This document shows, in pieces, positions 1 to 40,118 of a DNA stretch of 64,000 nucleotides. Position 1 is the stretch's first letter. Each line of letters opens with the position of its first letter. This DNA is from Heterocephalus glaber (taxonomy: Eukaryota > Chordata > Mammalia > Rodentia > Bathyergidae): assembly GCF_000247695.1 (NCBI RefSeq), contig NW_004624795.1, forward strand, positions 6,908,899-6,972,898. The letters run 5' to 3'. A program made the position numbers and the translations under genes. The notes under the pieces are model-generated. The model was not told the DNA's origin, did not search any database, and worked only from the letters and a program-made list of their open reading frames with translations.

Positions 1-2550
1 AATGAATTTAGGAAGAGAAGGAGGAGAAATAGAATGAGTCGGCATCTGTCACAGCAGAGTGCGCCCTGTGCCCGCCACCCTGCCCAGCATGGACCCTGTG
101 CAGTACCTGCGGTGCCGGGCGACTCGTTACCTGTTTTGAGGCTGGGCCTGAACTCTCGGCTAGTGCTGGGAGGCGGGAAGGCCTCTGGGGCTGTCTGTGC
201 CGGCAGGGCTCGGTATGGAGGAGTCAACTCTTCGTCCCCAGAGAAGCTCCTCCGCACCCCACCTGTCATGGGCAGGCTCGACAAACTGACAGGCTTCTTC
301 CCAACTGGCATCTTCCTCTCTAAACATCAAGTCAGACTGAAGTAAGCTTTGACTCGCGTGGTGGCAGGAAAAGTGCATTGCATAATAAGGAAGCAGGGGT
401 GCACAGGGCCCCGCAGAGAGAACCCACTACACAAGGTCGTGCTGCTGGGAACTGGGGTGGGTGTGCATGTGTCTGTGTGTGTGGAGGGAGAGTGGCGGGA
501 GGTTCTACTTCCTCAGTGCCTCATAATCCTGGTCCTGACTCCCAAATGCATCTTACACAAAATAAGGCGAAATGAACAAGAAAGCACCAGGGTAGAGAAC
601 ATCTGGCCAATTTCTTTCAAGAAAATATTAGCTTAAGGGTGAAAAACCAAAACCAAAGCAAAACCAAAGGGAGGGAGGGAGAGAGAGAGAGGATTTTTTT
701 GTTTGTGGAGCTGGGGCCGGGCAGGGCCTCACGCATGCCAGGCTGTGCCCCACTCCACAGCAGGCCGGGTGTGTGTGTGGGGGGTGGCACCTCACTGCCT
801 GACCTCAGCAGCCCCACCCGGGCCTTGTATTACCTGGGAGGCAGGCAGTAGAAAAACACTGTAAAGCTGAGTAATATGCAGTGTGCTCGCTGTTAGTGAA
901 TGGTATACTTATTCTGAAAAGCATGTCTAAAATTCAAACTTTATGGCTTTCTGTCTGCCAATTCTTCATTTCTTCTGAAACAAACTTATTATACCCTTTG
1001 GTTAGTTTCATAAGCAAACATAAGCCTTCCAGGACTCAAATGACTTCACCAACCAAAAATACACCCAGAAGTTTGCAGACACTGAGCCGCCAAGTAAAGT
1101 GCATGGGTCAGGCAGAAAGCGGGAGGACATTTCCATCTCTGTCTGACTGTAAATCAGGCCTGTTTTCCTTCACAGGATACAATGACCCAGGTCAGAGCCA
1201 TCAGAATTATGCTTCACAAAAGTGTCACTGAAGGGTACAGCTAAGCTAGACAGTGGACAGAAATGTGACCTGGAGGCCAAGACATTTTCTAGTGCGCTAC
1301 ATACTTGGAGGTCAAAGGGCAAGGAGAAATCTCACAGGAGCCCTGAAAACGGGGAAATTCAAGACAGAAATTAATGCTGCTTTTCCTGCTCTGGAATTAC
1401 TACATACACTGTGAGGAAAAGAGGTTTTGAAACTGGATGGGCTACTCAATCCTCTAGGCAGGAAATTACTCTTATTTTCAACATTTATCCTTTTAAAGCA
1501 CGGCTTGTTATCCATAAGCTAGAACCATAAAGCCCATCAGCTCTGTCTCTAACAAGCAAGCACTAGTGAAGAACTGGGGAAAGATTTTAAGTACCAAAAC
1601 ACCAAAGAGCTCTAAGAGGAAACAACAGAGCCAGGACACGATCATCCACCAGCAAACTCCAAAGACAAACAAGATTTTGTAGCCCAACTGCTACCAATAA
1701 ATGCTTGCCTGCAATGGACGTCTTACGTTTCTAAACCCCAAGTTTTTTCTCTTGTGGGAGAAGTTTCTAATAAACTGTTGGGTAATATAAAAAAAAGATT
1801 AAGGAGCATATAGTTCTTTTACAGTGAAAATTGCTTCTTAATACAACAACACCATTTCTTTTCCTTTCATTCTTTTTTCTTTTGTGGTACCTGGAATTGA
1901 GCCCAGGGCCTTCCCATTGAGTTACATCCCCAGCTTTTGAGACAAGGTCTCTGACTGCTAAACTGCCCAGGCTGGGCTGGACCTTGTAGTCATTCTGCCT
2001 CAGCCTCCCAGAATGCTGGGATCACAGGTGTGCACCTGCACGGCTGGCTCTAGCAGTGTAATTTCTTACCTTTAATTCCAACATCAGTAAGTGTTAAGAT
2101 TTTGGCAACAAAACCATGTTCATTTGGCAATACACTATAATCTTTACTACGTCCCCTTTTTTCTTTTTTGCAGTGCTGGAGGTTGAATCCAGAGCTCTGT
2201 GCCTGGTAGGCCTGGGTTTACCACTCACTACAACCGCAGGCCTTGCCCCTATTTTTGGACAGGGTCTTGATATGTTAGCTAAGCTGGGCTTGAACTTGCA
2301 TTCCTTCCTGCCTCAGCCTCCTGAACAACTGGGATTACAGAGACGAGTGGCACTTGGCCCACGCAAGTATTTATAATATAGTTATGCACAAGAAAATGCT
2401 CCAGTCTGCAAGGTGTTGTGCAGTAAATCCAAGCTAGGTGTAGTGGTGCATGCCTATTGTCCCAGCACTTGGGAGGCTGAGGCAGGAGGATCACAAGTTC
2501 AAGGCCAGGCTGGGCTACATAACAAGACCCTGTTTCAAAAAACCAAACCA

Positions 2551-2630
2551 GGGCCAGGGATTTAGCTCAGTGGTTCTGGTGCCTGCCTCGGAAGCGCAAG
2601 GTCCCGAGTTTGATCCTCGGTACCAAAAAC
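2551..2630 (+). repeat. ID SINE with target duplication
   Basis: Full ID with A box TAGCTCAGTGG and GGTACC end. AAAACCAAACCA flanks it (2539-2550, 2631-2642). It inserted into the A tail of the B1 just upstream. Confidence 0.85.
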
Positions 2631-4046
2631 AAAACCAAACCAAAACATCCAAAAAACTGTAAATTCCCACATATATCTGGCCCCAAGGGTTTCTAATATG
2701 AGATTGTGGGCCTGTATTTTTTTTCCTTTTTTTGTTTGAAGAACCATCCAAAAGTGCTAGAGATGTCATAATATGAAGAGCTATCCAAATGTCACAGCTC
2801 AGAATGTGTTCCTTGTATAGTTAAATTAATTTTCCTGGAAAAATCCACAAATCTGGTAATGATAAATATCACGAAAAATTGAGGTACTTGTATTATTACT
2901 TCATTAATTACACATTTCTTCCCTGTTCCTAACCCATAATTCAAAAAATTTAAACCCCATAAGCCAGAAACAAACCCCTCAAAAGTTACACAAAGGAAAA
3001 CATGTGAATTGGGAAAACAATGCCCATAAATTAGGAAGAAGTACTCTTTATAAACCACCAAGTAAATGAAAACCATTCTTAATTTTGTGTCTGAATAAAA
3101 TTCGGAAATCGCAAGTCTTTTTTTTTTTTTTTGTAGACAGGGTCTTGCTCAGCAGTTCAGACTGGCCTCGAACTCATGATGATCCTCCTGCCTCAGCCTC
3201 CTGAGTGCTGGGATTCCAGGTGTGCTCCACGAGACAGGCTAACTCAGCCTGCCAGCACACCTGCTGTGGTTAACCCTCAGCCACTGAATTCCTGGGTAAC
3301 TTCTTCCTAATTGTCTAGGTGTGGTGGGAAGCCCCTGAGGTGCCTGTGCTGCAGTGCTCCCACCAGTTCTCTTCCCTGAGTACCTGAGCCCTGAGCAGTA
3401 CCTGTGGGCAAAGCGCTCTCTGCATGTGGGAGGCTCAGCCTGGGGAGCCAGCAAGGGCCTAAGCCCTGCTATAGGGTGAGTGAGGCTCACATGGGAGGCT
3501 TCTGTTTGTGATGCATGCTGCAGCCAGTGCTAGAAATGTTTCAGTTTCTCACTTAAAAAATTTCAATTGACTGTAGCCAGAAGGGCAAGCGCAGAGTATG
3601 CCAGATTCTTCATGCTGTTTTAGTCTCTTGGTTAACAAGACAGATCAGCACTTATTTAAAAACACAGCAAACTGCAGGGCGTAGTGGCGCAGGCCTGAGA
3701 TCCCAGCACTCAGGAGGCTGAGGCAGGAGGGTCACTTCGAGTTAGAAGCCAGCCTGGGCTACATAGCGGGACCTTGTCTCAAAAAACAAAAAACAAAGCA
3801 ACCCCATGGCAAATTGGCTAGAAAAGTCTGTCAGTATTAATCCTCAGGTACTTTTCACTTATAAAAAAAAAAAAATCTTTGAATAAAAATAAACATCTTA
3901 AAGTGAAATATTCTATGACAGAGAGAAAAATCTGTGGCTTGCTATGGTATCAGAAAAAAAAAAAAAGATTTAAAAATAAATGTAATTATCAGTGTTTTTC
4001 ATATAACACTGTGGCTATTAATGCCAACAAGAATTTAGGGTAAGTT

Positions 4047-4123
4047 GGGGCCGGGGATTTAGCTCAGTGGTTTCGCTGCCTGCTGCACAAGCGCAGTTTG
4101 ATCCCTGGTACCAAAAAAAAAAA
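4047..4123 (+). repeat. ID SINE with target duplication
   Basis: Starts GGGGCCGGGGATTTAGCTCA. AATTTAGGGTAAG flanks it perfectly (4032-4044, 4124-4136). Slightly shortened in the middle. Confidence 0.88.
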
Positions 4124-4585
4124 AATTTAGGGTAAGGTAAAGTATGTCATAGAAAGCACATTTAGAAAAATCTGCTTTGTTAGCCATCAACTTGGATTTC
4201 TTCCAACCATTGTTATAGAAAAGTTGTACTTTGGAAGAAAGATGGATTTATTAGGATCCAGGTCTATTATAATCATCAAATGTCTTTTAAAAAAAAGTTT
4301 AAAAAGGTTAGCTTTTAACAGGTTTACGGATTATTTGAAGAATCATTCTTAGGCTGTCTTCTTGACCACGTATGCTTTGAATACCATGGTATTCATTTCT
4401 CTGGTCAGGTAAGTGTTTCTTGCTACTGGGAAGCTTTGCCTTTTACAGCATACTGCACCTTTAAGCATAATACATACTGCACAATCATCAGTTCTCACGA
4501 GGGCCGTAACTTTCTGTACAAGAAAAGCATGGCCCCAGCTGGTTAACAATGAGAAAATGTATGTAAACACCACATGGTGACCCAC

Positions 4586-33821
<29,236 letters not shown>

Positions 33822-33865
33822 CCCGAACACGTCTCTTCTCCTCCTCTCAGATCGTGAAGAATGTT

Positions 33866-36269
33866 CTGTCTTAAAACAGGGAAGGAAACGGTGAGGCATG
33901 ACACAGTGCTCAGCACGCCCCGCAAAGACCGCAGCACTGGTTCTGACAAATCAAAGTCTAGCCCTGAGAAAGGATAATATTACTTTGTATCAAAAGCTAA
34001 ACATGAACATGACTGCTAAGAGAGGAGACACAGATCCATTAGGGATGACGTTAGCTAGTAAGGCTAGTAACATTGAGAATGGGAAGACTGCTGGATGTGT
34101 CACAAGACCATCACACAACTCAAATTTTATCTCTGACTGCATCTCTGCTCTATAAAAAGGATCTCAGGCTGGACACAAGTGGTGCACGCCTGTAATCTCA
34201 ACTACTCAGAAGGCTGAGGCAGGAAGATCCAAAGTTCAAAGCCAAGCCAGGCAGTTTAGCAAGACCCTGTCTCAAACACAAAGGATTGGGGCTGTATCTC
34301 AGTGGGAGCACAGTTGCCTAGAATGAGTGAGGGGTGCTTCAATCCCCAGTACCCCCTAACCCAAAATCTCACTTTTTTTTTTTTGGGAGACAGGATCTCG
34401 TTATATTGCTCAGGCTGGCCACAAACTTGCAGTGATCCTCCTGCCTCAGCCTCCCAAATGCCGGGACTACAGGTGTGCACTAGCACGCTTGGCTCCAACC
34501 TGTTTTTAATACTCTTCTTTTAGAACATGCTTTCGGACCCAGTTTTTTTTGGAGACAGGGTCTCACTATGTGTAGTTCAGGCTGGCCTTGAACTCACTTC
34601 AATCCTCCAGCCTCAGAAGCACCACACCTGCCTCTAGGCCCAATTTTAAAGAGAAAAGCCTATTGTTTGGGGTCACTTTAGAATTACTTCCCTAGGGATG
34701 GGGATTTAGCTCAGTGGTTCCGCCGTTTGTTTGCCTCGGAAGCACAAGGACCCGAGTTCAATCCCCGGTACCAAAAAAAAAAGAATGACTTCCCTTTCCC
34801 CCAATAGACTTCCCTTGCTTGATCACCCAGATCAATTTAGCAGATATGGTCTTTTTTCTGGTGGTGAGGAACTCAGGACCTTGTACCCGCTAGGCAAGGG
34901 CTCTACCACTCAGGTACATCCCCAGCCCCAGACTTGGGTTCTGGATAATTTCCCTAAATGAAATGTATCTTCCAAGCATCAGAAGTTGCTACCATCAGAT
35001 TTAAAAAGAATAAAGAAGACTCTGAAGACAATGGCAAAGAAAAAGCTCTACCATCCTGCACTGACGAGAATGGTATAACCCTCAGCTGGACAAGGGCACA
35101 GTGCCATCAAAAGAATTCCGACAGAGCCGCCATTCTTCACAAGTAAGGCCAAGTGTGCTCTGCCACTAATTATGTGTGACCTGAGCAAGTTATGAGTTTC
35201 TTCTTTTACTCATTATTCAACAATTTATCCGGTACTTGTGCGTCTCACAGGAACCAAGGGGAAGACAGAGGTTGTGGGGGACAAGCAGGAGGACACCAAC
35301 AAGGCCAGGTGACAGCAGAGTAAGCTGGACTGTCAGCTGAGACTCTCGCTAAGGAACTGCCTCAGTGAGACCCTGAGGGCGAAAGGCCGCTGTGGGACTA
35401 TCTGGGGCTGGAATACTGGAGACAGAAGAGCAAGACACAGGCTTCCAGGGTGGCATGAACTTGGCTATGGAGAGGCCAGTGTGGAGAGTGCCGGAGACAA
35501 GGGAAAGAGGAGAGAGAGGCGGCACCAGAGGCTGAGGTCAGATGGGCAGGAGCCCCGAAGGACAGTTCAGGAAAGAATTTGTTGCCTGGGGCACTGGGGG
35601 GATATTTTGAATTCTTCCTCACAGAGCCTGGTCTACATACTTCATAAACCCTAGCTAGGCACTTTTAGATTCTTAAAACAAAATGAATCAAAAAAGCACA
35701 CCTCCACGCAGAGGCAACTTTTACAACAGAAGCATAGTTTTCATATAGGCTAAACTGTTTATTACACAGTCAGCTCAGGTAGCAGTTACTGCAGGTTTAC
35801 TGACCCTTAAGTGTGTACTTTAAGAGAGAAGAATCTTCAGAGTTCAGGGGATCAATAATCAAACATTTTTTGTTTTGTTTTGTTTTTTTGAGACAAGGTC
35901 TCGCTTTGTGCTCAGGCTGGCCCTGAACTCACTAGTAGCCCAGGCTGGCCTCGAACTTGTGACAATCCTCCTGCCTCTGCCTCTTGAGATTACAGGCCTG
36001 GGCCACCACACCCAGCTGTTGGTTTTGATAATTATAGACTGCTAATGTTAAAAAAAAAAAAAAAAATCTGGTCAAATAGAGTCAGGAAATTTTCCTTCTT
36101 TAAGGTCTTTTGGGATCTTAAATATGTTTATGAATATTGTGATTATTAAGGAAGAGTACAGGGTATGCAATCTTTTCCAAATTATCTTGAAGGTCTAATG
36201 TTCTAGAGAAAAGCTCTCTGGCCTTTCCTACACCTCTCAAGTCATTTTCTGGGGGCTGAGACACAAATA
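33866..36269. repeat. MBTD1 intron 1, part 1: SINEs
   Basis: B1-ID plus 34170-34360, B1 minus 34376-34495, B1 minus 34545-34640, ID plus 34695-34785 (flanks like AGAATTACTTCCCT and AGAATGACTTCCCT), ID-like minus 34855-34930, B1 minus 35882-36018 with the two-arm structure, and a 17-base A run at about 36050. Bases 34935-35870 appear unique. Confidence 0.7.
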
Positions 36270-38335
36270 CTCACACCCACAACTTAAAGGAGGGGTTTAT
36301 TTTGGCTCCCAGTTTGTAGAGGCTTCAGCTGGCTGCTCCAAGTCAGGGAGTTGGGGAGGACATAAACCCCGCCAGGCCACACACCCAGCCGCCACCTCTT
36401 GAGACCAGGCCCGACCTCCTAATAGCAGGGCAGCTACCCGTCCCTTAGTCCAATCGCCTTCTTCTAAAAGGCCCCCTTTGGAGTACATGAGGCTTTGGGG
36501 GGACATCTAGATATAAATTGTAACATTCTGTCCCTGGCCCCCAAAGACTTGTACCTATCTCTTTATGCAAAATGGATTTAGTCCGTCTCTAAGACTCGCC
36601 AAAGTCCTAACAGTTCCAACACTGCTGAAAAGTCCAAGTCCAAAGTCTCCTCTGAGACTTCAGGCAAACTCCTATAAAAAAAAAACAAAAGGAACGGAAA
36701 ACACTGCTGACACACATGGCACAGGGTACGAATTCCCATCCTAAAAGGGAGGAAGGAAGAAGAGAATAGAAAGGAATGGGACCAAAGCAAGACCAAAACC
36801 CAGCAGGGCAAACGTTAGATCCTGTAGCTCCATGTCCAGGTCCTGGGGCAAGCTGTGGTGACCACGTGTGAACTCCACAAGGCTTTGGTGGCCCTGCCCC
36901 CACGGCATGGCCTGTCTTGGCCCGGCTCTGCTCACTTCCCTGGGCCTTCCCCAGCTGGTCCACACTCCTGGCTTCTTCAGCTTCCTGGAGTCTCCATTGT
37001 ACTTTTGGGCTTCACACTCACAGCTTCACACACTGCCCTCTGAGGGGCACACTCACTGCCTGGCCTCCCAGGCCCTCTTCTGAAATTCGGGTGGATGCCT
37101 CCCTGACCCCACAACCCTTGCATTCTTCATGCCAGTAAAACCAGTACCATGTGGATGATGCCAAGGGCTGCTGCCAGCTGGAACAGTAGCCAGGTCCCCT
37201 TGAGTTGGGGCTGCACAGGCCTCTCAGTGCCTGCCCACTGTGAACTAAATCCTGAGGAATTCCCTAGGTGGCCCTTCTACAGCAGGGTGCCCAGCGTCTC
37301 TCTTCTCAAAGCAAAGTCTTTCACTTTTGCTTGCAACTCTTGAGCCTGTGGAAGAGTGGGGTTTTGCTGGTTCCTGTGATACCCTCAAGTCATTTTTTTG
37401 CTTTGTTTTAAAGCTGATCTTTCCAACAACCAAGCTCTCCTTTGTTCCGTATTTGCAGGCCCCAACTTTACTAGAGCTTCCTTTCTGGGCAAACTCAAAA
37501 CTTTTTAAATTAGCTGTGGTGTTTGTTTTTGCTTTTTAGTATAAAGCTTGCTAAATAAAAGCCCCCAACAGTAACCATGCCACAGGCTGAATGTTGGAGT
37601 GCCTTGAAATTTCTTCCACAGATGAGTCTGCTGCCCTTAATACCTTGGTCTCCCTCAAAGTCTTAAGACATGAGCAAAATGCAGACAAATTTTCTACCAG
37701 TATAATACACATGGTCTGAAGTCCAACTGCCAAGGAATCCTCCCAAATGAAACTTCCTGAGCTTATTCTTTACTGTCTGCCTTTTTATCAGCATTCTGGT
37801 TTTCTAAACTCTGACCAGGCTCTCCCATCAAGCTCTGCTCACAGCATTCTTGGACTGCTTCTCGGGCTGGCATCTTTAAACCTTTTCAAATGTCTCCCAG
37901 AAACCAGTTCCAAAGTCTTCTGTATCACATGGTCAGACACAGTCCTGGGAACAACCCACTTCTTTCTCTGGTTCTAAACTCTTGTCTTCATCACTTTTCT
38001 TGTTGCAGGGGCAAAATATCCAATTTCTGCAACTTAAATGAGGAGAGGTTTTATTTTGGCTGCTTTGGTCCACAGTTGGTCCAAGGCACAGGGGCATGAC
38101 AGAGGAGAGCTGCTCAGCAGGGTGGACAGGAAGCAGAGAGAGAAGCGGGGAGCTGGGGAGGGAGATAAACCCTTCCAGGGAACATACTCAACTACCCGCC
38201 TCTTCTGACCAGATTCCCATCTCCTAACAGCAAGTCAGCTATAAGCCTCCATGATCCAATGACCTTCCAAAAGCCCCACCTTTGAGGGTACGAGGCTCTG
38301 GGGGACATCTAGATATAAACACACATGGAGGAGCT
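36270..38335 (-). mobile_element. Possible LTR-type retroelement: two related arms around a 1.5 kb interior
   Basis: Arm A (about 36276-36530) and arm B (about 38020-38330) are in direct orientation and share an ACTTAAA start, a GGTTTATTTTGGCT block, a GGGGAGG..ATAAACCC block, a CCAAT..CCTTC block, and a nearly identical end, GGGGGACATCTAGATATAAA. The interior (36530-38020) opens with a stretch beginning TGTCCCTGGCCCCCAAAGAC. The pattern resembles ERVL/MaLR-type elements read in reverse, by memory only. I saw no intact retroviral open frame. Arms differ at many positions, so it is old. Confidence 0.55.
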
Positions 38336-39525
38336 CATCTGTATTTCACAAGGGGAAGAAGCCCCTCGGGTGCACCCCTGCTGAGCCCTGTCACAAGTAG
38401 CACAGAGAGAAGTATCCCGATTCACTCATCACTGTCCATGCCACACTTGTTAGGAAGCTGTATTCCACATAGGGTATGCTCTTCTCAAACACCCTTTCTC
38501 ACATTAGGACAGAGTAACAGTGAGCTGTATGAAATGATCTATCCTATGTAAAACTTACTATTTATTTGCTATGGAGGAACTTAGTTGGGAAGTCTGTCAG
38601 CAGACCTAACCCTGAGGGAGGCTGTGACTCCAATGAGAGGGTGCTGAGAAAAACCCTGACTGCATGCAAAGAGCGCCAACAGAGGAGTCTTTCCTTATGT
38701 GTTTGTTTTGAGACAGTGTCTCCCTGTGTAGTCCAGGGTGGTCTTGAACTTAGGGAGATCCTCCTGCCTCAGCCTAAGTGAAGGGATTACAGGTCTGTGC
38801 CACCATTTGGGGCCACAACTTAACTTTTGTCTGGTGCTGGGGATGAACCCAGGGCCTCATGCATGCTGTGTAAGTGCTCTACCACTGAGCTACACTGCCA
38901 GCCCCTGATGATGTCTTTTCTGTGCTCAGTCAGGACGGAGAGGCTTCACTGGGATTCTGTAATCATAGGCCTACCCCAAAGAGTAAGTCTGAGGTTGCAA
39001 TTTACTCTCCCTGCTATGGTCAGGAACCTCCAAGGCAAGGGGTTAAAGTGGCTGCAGGCTACTAGTGCCCCTTGACACCAAGAGGAGAAACTGGAAATCC
39101 TAGAAACAATCAATGCAAACCTTTCAGCATTCCCACAGAGTTTATCAGTAAGTTCACTATCAACCACAAATCGCACAAGCAATCCATGTTGAGCAAGTGT
39201 TAGCACAAATCAGGAATGCTAAGTACTTCAGGACTAGAAGTACCAGAAACAATATCAAATTACCATACATGACATGAAGTTTACAAATGAAACTGGGAGT
39301 GGTGGAGCATACTTGTCATCTGGGAGGCTGAGGTAGGATGATGGGTCTCGAAAAAAAAAAAAGGTCTGGGGAGGAGGTCTTGTGGTAAATACTTAGTACT
39401 GTCAAAATAAGGCCAAAGGGGCCGGGGATTTAGCTCAGTGGTTCTGGAGCCTGCTTTGCAAGCACAAGGTCCTGAATTCGATCCCTGGTACCAAAAAAAC
39501 CAACAAAAACGCCAACAGTAGTAAA

Positions 39526-39576
39526 AAAGGTCAATATTTCAATTCCCTTCCTGGTACCAAAAATAAAGGTCAATAT
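39526..39576 (+). repeat. Severely truncated ID insertion with perfect 12-bp duplications
   Basis: AAAGGTCAATAT at 39526-39537 and 39565-39576 flanks only 27 bases, which contain CTGGTACCAAAAAT, the 3' end of an ID. Everything upstream of the terminal dozen or so bases of the SINE is missing. Confidence 0.75.
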
Positions 39577-39654
39577 ATTCTGCGTGGCTAGAAATAATTA
39601 GAGAAGTGGAAAATAAATGTTAAAAGAACACTCAAAAAATAAGAACCAAGATAT

Positions 39655-39742
39655 ATCATGTAAAGGCACAAATTCCCAATGATGTCATATTGTATACCTA
39701 AAATGTACCAATAAACTTAATGAATTTAAAAAAAAAAAAAAA
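39655..39742 (+). mobile_element. Retroelement 3' end with poly(A), L1-like
   Basis: Reads TGTATACCTAAAATGTACCA, then ATAAA and a 16-base A tail (to 39742). The same 3' end recurs at 29040-29090 and, reversed, at 8925-8970, so it is a repeat family. L1 3' end is my best guess. Confidence 0.5.
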
Positions 39743-40069
39743 GAACATCTAAAACACAAGAAAGAAAAACAGGAAAACAGATAATAAAAGGCAGAATGTA
39801 AAGATTAATAAATGTTCAGTGACTTTTTTTGAGACTGAGACAAGAGTATCCCTATGTAGCCCAGGCTGGCCTCAAACTCACAGTGATCCTCCTGCCTCAG
39901 CCTCTGGAGTGCTGGGATTACAGGCATGCGCGACCACAGCTGGCCCCCAAGCTTATTTTTTGTTCTACTATAAAGTGAGACCCTGTCTCAAAAAGTAACC
40001 CCCAATCAAATCATCAAATTGTACATTTTAAATAATTAAATACATTTTAAATAAATTTGTCAGTTTTCT

Positions 40070-40118
40070 ACACACACACACACACACGCACGCACGCACG
40101 CACGCACGCACACACACA
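40070..40118. repeat. (CA)n-(CGCA)n-(CA)n compound microsatellite
   Basis: CA repeats switch to CGCA units in the middle and back to CA. Alternating purine-pyrimidine with CpG is prone to Z-DNA and to length change. Confidence 0.95.

Larger units (their letters stand above)
1..4585. other. MBTD1 intron 15 (partial): SINEs and unique DNA
   Basis: No coding exon found; the missing MBTD1 terminal exon is not here. Bases 1-1870 look unique apart from a GA-rich run at 665-695 and a GT-rich run at 766-785. SINEs: B1-ID dimer minus 1880-2055, B1 minus 2173-2362, B1 plus 2430-2540, ID plus 2551-2630, B1 minus 3117-3237, B1 plus 3675-3787, ID plus 4047-4123. Bases 2660-3110, 3240-3670 and 4140-4580 show nothing recognisable. 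Confidence 0.75.

Noticed and set aside
115..345. Possible short gene at the left edge (open frame with an ATG at 34)
   Set aside because: Lies within MBTD1 intron 15, has no known similarity, and contains no splice or domain support.
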